Positions 15,204 through 20,488 of a stretch of DNA of 20,488 bases are shown here, piece by piece. Origin of the DNA: Gammaproteobacteria bacterium (lineage in GTDB: Bacteria > Pseudomonadota > Gammaproteobacteria > Thiohalomonadales > Thiohalomonadaceae); the NCBI GenBank assembly GCA_026193675.1, contig JAPHSO010000013.1:1-20488 (forward strand). Reading direction: 5' to 3'. Below the pieces are notes generated by a model, which had not been told where the DNA came from, ran no database searches, and saw only the letters and a list, made by a program, of their open reading frames with translations. The position numbers and the translations under genes are program-made. How positions within the stretch are numbered: the first letter of the stretch is position 1; every line of letters begins with the position of its first letter.

Positions 15204-17483
15204 CTATTGTTCTCTATTGGCAGCAAGATGGTTCAGGGCACTGCCCGCTTTGAACCACTCAATTTGCAGATTGTTATAGGTGTGATTGAGGGTGATCTCC
15301 TCAGAGCTACCATCTTTATGATTGATACGCAGGGTCAGCGTGCTCGCCGGGGCAAACTTCTCAAGTCCGACCAGATCAAAGGTGTCATCTTCTCGCACCT
15401 TGTCGTAATCCGTTTTTTCGGCGAAGGTGAGTGCCAGCATCCCCTGTTTTTTAAGATTGGTTTCGTGAATACGGGCAAACGATTTGGTGATCACCATTGC
15501 AACGCCAAGATGACGCGGCTCCATCGCAGCATGTTCACGTGAAGAGCCCTCACCATAGTTCTCCTCAGCAATCACCACCGAAGGACGTCCAGCCTCTTTA
15601 TAGGCCCGCGCACACTCGGGCACCATGCGGTAACCTCCACTTTCGGGATCAAGCACCAGATTGGTCGCCCCGTTAAAACGGTTCACCGCTCCGATGAGCA
15701 TGTTATTGGAGATGTTATCGAGATGGCCGCGATACTTGAGCCACGGCCCCGCCATGGAAATATGGTCGGTGGTGCACTTGCCCTGAGTCTGAATCAGAAG
15801 TGGCATTGAGACCATCTTCTCAGCAGGCCATGCTTCAAAGGGTGACAGACGCTGCAGCCGTTCCGACGCTTCAGCAATAATGACGTCCTGATCACTCCCA
15901 TCAACTGGTGGTTTGATGAGTCCGGCATCATCAACGGCATAACCACGCTCAGGCGCACTATCTCCCTGCGGTTCATCCAGCATCACCGCTTCACCCGCCT
16001 CATTGATCAATTTATCGGTCAGCGGATTAAAGGTGAGGCGACCGGCAATCGCCAGCGCCGTCACAATCTCAGGCGAGGCGACAAAGCTGTAGGTGTTGGG
16101 GTTGCCATCGTTACGTTTGGCAAAGTTGCGATTAAACGAGGTGATAATCGAGTTCCGACGCTCTGGATCATCGGTTTGGCGCTGCCACTGACCGATACAG
16201 GGGCCACAGGCGTTGGCCATCACCACACCACCAATCGATTCAAAAGTATCGAGGATTTGATCGCGTTCAGCGGTAAAACGCACCTGCTCTGAACCTGGCG
16301 TCACAATATAGTCGGCCTGAACCTTGAGCCCCTTCTCTTTAGCCTGACGGGCCAGCGAGGCGGCACGGGTCATATCTTCATATGAGGAGTTGGTGCATGA
16401 GCCGATCAAGCCAACCTCTAGCTTTTCAGGATAGTTGTTCATCGCCACGGCACGGGCAAACTCGGAAATTGGATGGGCCAGATCAGGGGTGAACGGACCA
16501 TTGATATGAGGTTCCAGACGATCCAGATCGATGGTGATGATCTCGTCATAATAATCTTCTGGCGAATCGAGCACAGCGTCGTCTGCTCTCAGATGTTCGC
16601 TAACCTTATCGGCCTCACCGGCATACAGTTCACGCCCGGTCTGGCGCAGATAATCTCCCATCTTCTCATCGTAAGGGAAGATAGAGGTGGTGGCCCCGAT
16701 CTCTGCGCCCATATTGCAGATGGTCGCCTTACCGGTACAGGAGATGGTCTCTGTGCCAGGACCAAAATATTCAACAATGGCGTTGGTTCCACCCTTGGCA
16801 GTCAAAATACCGGCAAGCTTCAGGATCACATCCTTGGGAGCGGTCCAGCCACTGAGTCGACCGGTCAGGCGCACACCAATCAGCTTGGGCATCTTTAACT
16901 CCCATGGCATACCGGCCATCACATCGACCGCATCAGCGCCACCCACACCAATGGCAATCAATCCAAGTCCACCACCATTTACAGTATGAGAGTCGGTACC
17001 GACAATCATCGTTCCGGGGATGGCATAGTTCTCTAAAACAACCTGGTGAATAATACCGGCACCCGGCTTCCAGAAGTCGATACCATATTTAGCAGAAACG
17101 GTCTGCAGAAACTGATAGACCTCATGGTTATCGGCCTCCGCCACAGTCAGGTCTGCAATCGCCCCCTGATTGGCCTGAATCAGGTGGTCACAGTGGACAC
17201 TTGATGGGACGGCCGTCTTGCTCTTTCCTGCATTCATAAACTGCAACAGAGCCATCTGAGCGGTGGCGTCCTGCATCGCCACCCGATCGGGTGAGAAGTT
17301 GACATAATCGACGCCCCTTTCAATCTTTTCAGGGCTCTGCTCTGATACATCATCCCGGTAGAGGTGGCTGAAAAGCAGCTTTTCAGTGAGTGTTAGTGGA
17401 CGATTAACCCTATCTTTGATTCGGTTAATTCTTAAAGCGAGAGATTCGTAGAAGGCTTTTGGATTATCGATTTGTAGGCTCAT
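15204..17483 (-). CDS. acn: Aconitate hydratase, mitochondrial-like type
   Basis: This 759-residue [4Fe-4S] enzyme interconverts citrate and isocitrate. Cluster ligands are Cys363 (GSCTNSSYED) and Cys426/Cys429 (NACGPCIGQW). The catalytic Ser648 lies in GEGSSREHAA. Long stretches resemble animal mitochondrial aconitase more than bacterial AcnA (about 890 residues) or AcnB (about 860): NRPLTLTEK, DRVAMQDATAQMA, FWKPGAGIIHQ, HINGPFTPDLAHP, KCTTDHIS.AGPWLK, RGHLDNISNN and the end IEWFKAGSALN. The N-terminus starts directly at the enzyme fold with no targeting peptide. This form is known in Bacteroidetes, for example Bacteroides fragilis, where it is also found with icd and gltA (from memory). 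It is the first gene of the cluster. No clear Shine-Dalgarno sequence precedes the ATG. A candidate promoter lies at 17517-17545. Confidence 0.96.
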   Translation of the reverse strand: MSLQIDNPKAFYESLALRINRIKDRVNRPLTLTEKLLFSHLYRDDVSEQSPEKIERGVDYVNFSPDRVAMQDATAQMALLQFMNAGKSKTAVPSSVHCDHLIQANQGAIADLTVAEADNHEVYQFLQTVSAKYGIDFWKPGAGIIHQVVLENYAIPGTMIVGTDSHTVNGGGLGLIAIGVGGADAVDVMAGMPWELKMPKLIGVRLTGRLSGWTAPKDVILKLAGILTAKGGTNAIVEYFGPGTETISCTGKATICNMGAEIGATTSIFPYDEKMGDYLRQTGRELYAGEADKVSEHLRADDAVLDSPEDYYDEIITIDLDRLEPHINGPFTPDLAHPISEFARAVAMNNYPEKLEVGLIGSCTNSSYEDMTRAASLARQAKEKGLKVQADYIVTPGSEQVRFTAERDQILDTFESIGGVVMANACGPCIGQWQRQTDDPERRNSIITSFNRNFAKRNDGNPNTYSFVASPEIVTALAIAGRLTFNPLTDKLINEAGEAVMLDEPQGDSAPERGYAVDDAGLIKPPVDGSDQDVIIAEASERLQRLSPFEAWPAEKMVSMPLLIQTQGKCTTDHISMAGPWLKYRGHLDNISNNMLIGAVNRFNGATNLVLDPESGGYRMVPECARAYKEAGRPSVVIAEENYGEGSSREHAAMEPRHLGVAMVITKSFARIHETNLKKQGMLALTFAEKTDYDKVREDDTFDLVGLEKFAPASTLTLRINHKDGSSEEITLNHTYNNLQIEWFKAGSALNHLAANREQ

Positions 17484-17516
17484 AAATGGTCAGGTCTTTG
17501 TGAACGTTGATTTTGA

Positions 17517-17545
17517 GATATAGGGGCAAGCTTTCCATATACCAA
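17517..17545 (-). promoter_or_regulatory. Candidate sigma70 promoter of the acn-icd-gltA cluster
   Basis: On the minus strand TTGGTA (17540-17545) is followed after 17 bp by TATATC (17517-17522), 33 bp before the acn ATG. Each box matches 4 of 6 consensus bases. A TTGACT further upstream has no suitably spaced -10. The leader would be about 25-30 nt. Confidence 0.3.
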
Positions 17546-17623
17546 CCTTTTCAGTCAACATTTATTCTCGTACGGTTTGTCATACAATAGTCGGAGAATA
17601 CTCTTAACCCTCCTTACAGGCAT

Positions 17624-17661
17624 AAAAAAAGGCGATTGACCATAATGGTCAACCGCCTTTT
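17624..17661 (-). terminator. Intrinsic terminator of the sulfur globule protein gene
   Basis: On the minus strand a 12-bp stem GGCGGTTGACCA / TGGTCAATCGCC (one G-U pair, 3-nt loop; 17631-17642 with 17646-17657) is followed by seven T residues (17624-17630). It begins 17 bp after the stop codon at 17678 and separates this gene from acn. A shorter T-run on the other strand makes it only weakly bidirectional. Confidence 0.92.
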
Positions 17662-17677
17662 GTATTGAGATTTCTCT

Positions 17678-18085
17678 CTATTGGGCAGCCGGTGCTGCAG
17701 GTGCTGGGGCTGGAGCCACAGGAGCAGGCGCATAACCATATGGAGGGTAACCATATGGACGATAACCGTAACCGTTGTTCCAACCATTGTTCCAGTAATT
17801 ACCGTTATTCCAGTTGTTATTCCAGTTATTACGGCCGTCGCCATAACCACGACCTTTGGCCTTTCCGCTCATACCGAAATTAAACGAGCCATCCATATCG
17901 CCGGAACCGTCACCCCAACCAGAACCACTGTTGTTCCAGTCATTTGAGTTGTTCCAGTTATTGTTGTTGCCCCAGTTGTTGTTTCCCCAACCAGGACCAT
18001 AACCAGGACCGTTGTTCCACCATGCTTGTGAAGTTGTTGCTACTGCCAGCAGCGCTGCAGCGGCTGCAATTTGAAGTACCTTCAT
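17678..18085 (-). CDS. Sulfur globule protein-like exported protein
   Basis: The protein has 135 residues. A signal peptide (about 1-21, cleavage after TTSQA) is followed by an Asn/Gly/Trp-rich low-complexity body with many WNN and WGN units. A central segment GDMDGSFNFGMSGKAKGRGY (61-80) and a Tyr/Gly/Pro segment (YGYRPYGYPPYGYAPAP) come next, then an Ala/Pro tail. The core order GDMD, F.F.M.G+..GRGYG, then repeated GYG/YGYP resembles SgpA/SgpB of Allochromatium-type bacteria. Those proteins coat periplasmic sulfur globules formed during sulfide or thiosulfate oxidation. No cysteine is present. The start has AGGAG seven bases upstream. The gene is monocistronic: own promoter region, own terminator. 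Compared with the classical Sgp proteins, the Asn/Trp enrichment and the Pro-Ala tail are unusual. The function is inferred from composition and motif order; an unrelated Gly/Asn-rich secreted protein is the main alternative. Confidence 0.8.
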   Translation of the reverse strand: MKVLQIAAAAALLAVATTSQAWWNNGPGYGPGWGNNNWGNNNNWNNSNDWNNSGSGWGDGSGDMDGSFNFGMSGKAKGRGYGDGRNNWNNNWNNGNYWNNGWNNGYGYRPYGYPPYGYAPAPVAPAPAPAAPAAQ

Positions 18086-18127
18086 ATCATATCTCCTGTG
18101 AGTGACACGTTAATATTTGGTTATAAA

Positions 18128-18155
18128 ATTCTATTTGCTCAGCTGCAGCTACCAA
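18128..18155 (-). promoter_or_regulatory. Candidate proximal promoter of the sulfur globule protein gene
   Basis: On the minus strand TTGGTA (18150-18155), 16 bp, TAGAAT (18128-18133), giving a leader of about 36 nt. The -10 matches 5 of 6 consensus bases. A 10-bp palindrome AGCTGCAGCT (18141-18150) sits in the spacer and overlaps the last base of the -35 box, where a bound protein would block or remodel the promoter. The -35 hexamer is the same as that proposed for acn. Confidence 0.35.
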
Positions 18156-18180
18156 CCGTGCTTCAACCGAAACAGATATG

Positions 18181-18209
18181 AATATAGTCAAATTTTTCAA
18201 ATGACTCAA
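18181..18209 (-). promoter_or_regulatory. Candidate distal promoter of the sulfur globule protein gene
   Basis: On the minus strand TTGAGT (18204-18209), 17 bp, TATATT (18181-18186). The boxes match 4 and 5 of 6 consensus bases with ideal spacing. The leader would be about 90 nt. It may be an alternative to, or work with, the proximal candidate. Confidence 0.4.
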
Positions 18210-18558
18210 GTTATGCCTGTTGACTCCCGCTTGCACCGAAAAAACACAAATATAGATTTTCTGTTAAATAATAATACTTTCTAAAACTGTGATGAAACCC
18301 AACCACTTTTCTCCATCTCAACTTCTGTCAAAACGGCAGTGGAACTTAAGGCTACTTGATATTACGGCCATCTTTGCGATCCACCAATCATCAGTTGATA
18401 AACATACCTTTGAATTGAAGTCATCTTTTGATTTTACCAATCAAAACAATACCAAGGATAGTTACTACATTAATCTAGGTGATTGCAGGAGATTTTAGGA
18501 AAAATAGTCCAATTTATCAGGACTGAACTACAGTGACATTTGATAGAAAGCGATGTAC

Positions 18559-18591
18559 AAAAAAAGGCCCGATGGAATAAACCATCGGGCC
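18559..18591 (-). terminator. Intrinsic terminator of the tRNA-fMet gene
   Basis: On the minus strand a perfect 10-bp GC-rich stem GGCCCGATGG / CCATCGGGCC with a 6-nt loop (18566-18575 with 18582-18591) is followed by seven T residues (18559-18565). It begins 10 bp past the encoded CCA of the tRNA. Confidence 0.95.
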
Positions 18592-18601
18592 TTTCTATGT
18601 T

Positions 18602-18678
<77 letters not shown>

Positions 18679-18690
18679 ATCGAGCTGCGT

Positions 18691-18719
18691 AATATACAGA
18701 GCTAAAGTTAATTTGGCAA
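18691..18719 (-). promoter_or_regulatory. Sigma70 promoter of the tRNA-fMet gene
   Basis: On the minus strand TTGCCA (18714-18719), 17 bp, TATATT (18691-18696). Each box matches 5 of 6 consensus bases. The -10 lies 12 bp before the tRNA 5' end, so the leader would be only about 5-7 nt, to be removed by RNase P. The downstream ACGCAGC is fairly G+C-rich, as in stringently controlled stable-RNA promoters. Confidence 0.7.
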
Positions 18720-18774
18720 GGTAATAGTGCTAAATATGGAGCTATTTCTAAAATGAGTGCTATAACTTGCCAAA
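18712..18774. repeat. 9-bp perfect inverted repeat between nuoN and tRNA-fMet
   Basis: TTTGGCAAG (18712-18720) and CTTGCCAAA (18766-18774) are perfect inverted copies 45 bp apart. The first copy contains the tRNA promoter -35 box. The second ends just before the nuoN stop codon. The intervening DNA also has two AGTGCTA units. The layout could be a regulator-binding pair or a long-loop stem at the nuo mRNA end. Confidence 0.5.
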
Positions 18775-18776
18775 TA

Positions 18777-20216
18777 CTATCCAGCAAATGCGCTTCGGCA
18801 AAGTTCCATCAAGGCGCTAGGATAGAGTCCAATAAATAGAACCAACAAAGCATTACCACTGAAGACCAATCTTAGATCCATTTCAGGTGTCAGTTTGTTC
18901 TCATCTTCAGGTTGATCAAAGTAGACCAGCTTAATCACTCGCAAATAGTAGTATGCTCCCACTACCGAGAAGACCACGGCAATAATCGCGATGCTGTAAA
19001 GCTCAACAGCGATCACAGACTGAATCACGGCAAGCTTGGCCCAGAATCCGAGAAGTGGTGGTACACCCGCCATTGAGAACATCAGGAACATCACCATCAA
19101 AGCGTACCAGGGGCTGCGCTTGTTAAGCCCCTTAAAATCGTTCAACTCATCAGCTTCAAAGCCCGCACGACTCATGAGGATGACCATACCGAATCCACCC
19201 AGTCCCATCAGGACATAGACCATCGCATAGAACATTGCTGATGAGTACCCCTCAGGCGTCGCAGCCAGAACACCCATCAACAAAAAACCGATATGGGAGA
19301 TACCAGAGTAGGCGAGCATTCTTTTAATATTGGTCTGTGCAATCGCCACCACGTTTCCGATAATAATCGAGAGCACCGCCAAAATGGTGAGGATGTCATG
19401 CCACTGCGACTGTAGACTTGGAAGGCCATCAACAAGGATGCGCATCAGCATCGCAAAGGCGGCCAACTTCGGCGCAGTGCTGATAAACTGGGTCACGGCA
19501 GTCGGTGCACCATGATAGACATCGGGCACCCACATATGGAAAGGAACCGCACCCAGTTTGAATGCAACGCCAACCAGCATGAAGACCAGTCCAAAGATGA
19601 GTACCAGACTATCGCGGTCACCTGATGAGAGAATCTGATTGATCTCAGTGAGGTTTAGAGAGCCTGTCGCGCCATAGATCATCGACATACCATAGAGCAG
19701 CATCGCCGAGGCCATGGCGCCAAGGATGAAGTATTTCATCGCAGCTTCAGATGCAGTTACAGAGTCTCGCTGCATCGCCACCATCGCATAGAGCGAAAGG
19801 GAGAGCAGCTCAAGACCGAGGTAGATAGAGAGGAAACTGTTGGCAGAGATCATCACCATCATGCCGAGCATCGCACTGAGACCAAGGACATAAAACTCAC
19901 CTCGATACATGTCACGCTCTAGTAGATAACGACGTGAATAGAGGAAGGTGGTAAATACAGCAGCATAGACCCCCAGCTTGAGCAGGGTGGCCATTGGATC
20001 AAGCACAAATAGACCACTGAAGGTCACATCGCGACCATCGCCCCAGAGATTAAGTGTAAGCACCGCGGTAACTGCAATGGTTGCCTGAGCCAGCAGGTAG
20101 GTGGCGGAGCGCTGCTCATCTGAAAAGAAGAGATCCAGAATCAGAATCGTGCAGATCATCCCAAGCAGAAACAGCTCAGGTAGTGCTAACAGAAATTGTG
20201 GCATTTCAAAATTCAT
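18777..20216 (-). CDS. nuoN: NADH-quinone oxidoreductase subunit N
   Basis: This 479-residue, highly hydrophobic protein has the length and helix pattern (about 14 membrane segments) of the antiporter-like complex I subunit NuoN. Proton-path residues are present: Glu136 in YLGLELLSL, Lys220 in VAFKLGAVPFHMWVPDVYHG and Lys250 in STAPKLAAF. By my alignment from memory these match E. coli Glu133, Lys217 and Lys247. Further family blocks are NIKRMLAYSGISHIGF and GVPPLLGFWAKL. It couples NADH oxidation to proton translocation. It follows nuoM with a 15-bp gap and is the last nuo gene, as in the usual nuoA-N order. A GGGTG lies seven bases before the ATG. No intrinsic terminator follows it directly, so some readthrough into the tRNA unit is possible. 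Confidence 0.96.
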   Translation of the reverse strand: MNFEMPQFLLALPELFLLGMICTILILDLFFSDEQRSATYLLAQATIAVTAVLTLNLWGDGRDVTFSGLFVLDPMATLLKLGVYAAVFTTFLYSRRYLLERDMYRGEFYVLGLSAMLGMMVMISANSFLSIYLGLELLSLSLYAMVAMQRDSVTASEAAMKYFILGAMASAMLLYGMSMIYGATGSLNLTEINQILSSGDRDSLVLIFGLVFMLVGVAFKLGAVPFHMWVPDVYHGAPTAVTQFISTAPKLAAFAMLMRILVDGLPSLQSQWHDILTILAVLSIIIGNVVAIAQTNIKRMLAYSGISHIGFLLMGVLAATPEGYSSAMFYAMVYVLMGLGGFGMVILMSRAGFEADELNDFKGLNKRSPWYALMVMFLMFSMAGVPPLLGFWAKLAVIQSVIAVELYSIAIIAVVFSVVGAYYYLRVIKLVYFDQPEDENKLTPEMDLRLVFSGNALLVLFIGLYPSALMELCRSAFAG

Positions 20217-20231
20217 CTATTTCACCCAGCC

Positions 20232-20488
20232 CTACAGCTTTGAGATTGAAACATGTTCGATCAGATGCTCGACGGTGGCGTGCATCACCTCAAGCAGTGG
20301 CGCAGGCCACAGACCGAGAACAAGCACCGCAACAGCCAGCGTAGCAAGCACCAGAAATTCACGCTTATTGATATCTTCAAGAGAGGCAACGCTATCACTG
20401 ATAATCTTGCCAAACAGAACCCGCTTGACCATCCAGAGGGTGTAGGCGGCTCCAAGAATAAGGGTTAGTGCTGCGATGAATGCGATCC
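20232..20488 (-). CDS. nuoM: NADH-quinone oxidoreductase subunit M, C-terminal part (cut by the window end)
   Basis: The reading frame stays open from the window edge to the TAG at 20232-20234, giving the last 84 or so residues. The sequence starts in a membrane helix (IAFIAALTLILGAAYTLWMV). It continues with the NuoM-type loop KRVLFGKI, then REFLVLATLAVAVLVLGLWP and PAPLLEVMHATVEHL, which are typical of the NuoM end. NuoM is a proton-pumping antiporter-like subunit of complex I. An internal ATG at 20432 could be mistaken for a start, but the frame upstream of it is clearly NuoM too. The rest of the gene lies outside the window. Confidence 0.93.
   Translation of the reverse strand, partial: IAFIAALTLILGAAYTLWMVKRVLFGKIISDSVASLEDINKREFLVLATLAVAVLVLGLWPAPLLEVMHATVEHLIEHVSISKL

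Larger units (their letters stand above)
18086..18558. other. 473-bp intergenic stretch upstream of the sulfur globule protein gene
   Basis: The stretch holds the ribosome binding site and two candidate promoters for the globule protein, within about 125 bp of its start, and a 10-bp perfect palindrome AGCTGCAGCT (18141-18150). Beyond about 18210 it is A+T-rich with no recognised gene. One open frame on the plus strand (18289-18498, 69 codons) has no ribosome binding site and no recognisable motif. Confidence 0.5.

Noticed and set aside
15188..15226. Upstream start for icd adding 13 residues
   Set aside because: It would overlap the end of acn, and its first residues do not look like the IDH N-terminus. 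The ATG at 15187 has a good ribosome binding site.
17614..17947. Overlapping frames of 72-88 codons on both strands across the globule protein gene
   Set aside because: They are explained by the low-complexity repeats of the globule protein gene, which leave other frames open. Their translations are Ile/Thr/Val-rich or otherwise low-complexity, with no gene signals.
17750..18010. Repeated short units suggesting a CRISPR or tandem-repeat array
   Set aside because: The units are irregular Asn/Trp codon repeats within one coding frame. There are no constant repeats with unique spacers.
18289..18498. Plus-strand open frame of 69 codons in the gap above the globule protein gene
   Set aside because: It has no ribosome binding site, no recognisable motif and no promoter pair, and it lies in A+T-rich intergenic DNA. 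It is most likely a chance frame.

Overview
The window comes from a sulfur-storing gammaproteobacterium, probably a chemolithotrophic sulfur oxidiser, either free-living or symbiotic. Three things support this. There is a small exported protein rich in Asn, Gly, Trp and Tyr that resembles the sulfur globule proteins of purple sulfur bacteria (17678-18085). The NuoM/NuoN proteins and the initiator tRNA are of gammaproteobacterial type. The isocitrate dehydrogenase has the coenzyme pocket expected of an NAD-linked enzyme, a form known from several sulfur- and hydrogen-oxidising autotrophs. I cannot name the genus. Every gene I can support lies on the minus strand, so transcription runs from the high coordinates to the low ones.

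Layout from high to low coordinates. The 3' end of nuoM and a complete nuoN (complex I membrane subunits) end near 18777. An initiator tRNA-fMet follows, with its own sigma70-like promoter and a strong intrinsic terminator. Next is an intergenic stretch of about 470 bp and the sulfur globule protein gene with its own terminator. A compact acn-icd-gltA cluster follows (17483 down to 12526), encoding aconitase, isocitrate dehydrogenase and citrate synthase. Its aconitase is mitochondrial/Bacteroidetes-like and its citrate synthase is of the Bacteroides/Clostridium type; neither is the usual gammaproteobacterial form.

The lower 12.4 kb is a signalling island. A REC-ANTAR response regulator (a predicted RNA-binding antiterminator) lies 85 bp below gltA. 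It is followed by a 1319-residue BvgS-like hybrid kinase with two periplasmic solute-binding domains. After a gene-free stretch of about 400 bp comes a 1455-residue hybrid kinase (periplasmic sensor, three PAS, HisKA, HATPase, two REC, HPt). Its stop codon overlaps the start of a 400-residue response regulator with no recognised output domain. The island ends with an Aer-like methyl-accepting redox/aerotaxis receptor.

How the parts may fit together (inference): the TCA cluster makes 2-oxoglutarate and NADH, complex I uses NADH or runs in reverse in a lithotroph, and the globule protein coats stored sulfur. The signalling genes probably sense redox or solute conditions and steer motility and gene expression. 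The most unusual features are the foreign-looking TCA cluster with a predicted NAD-type IDH, the ANTAR regulator next to a double-solute-binding kinase, and the kinase/regulator pair whose output is unknown. I found no CRISPR array, insertion sequence or rRNA gene.
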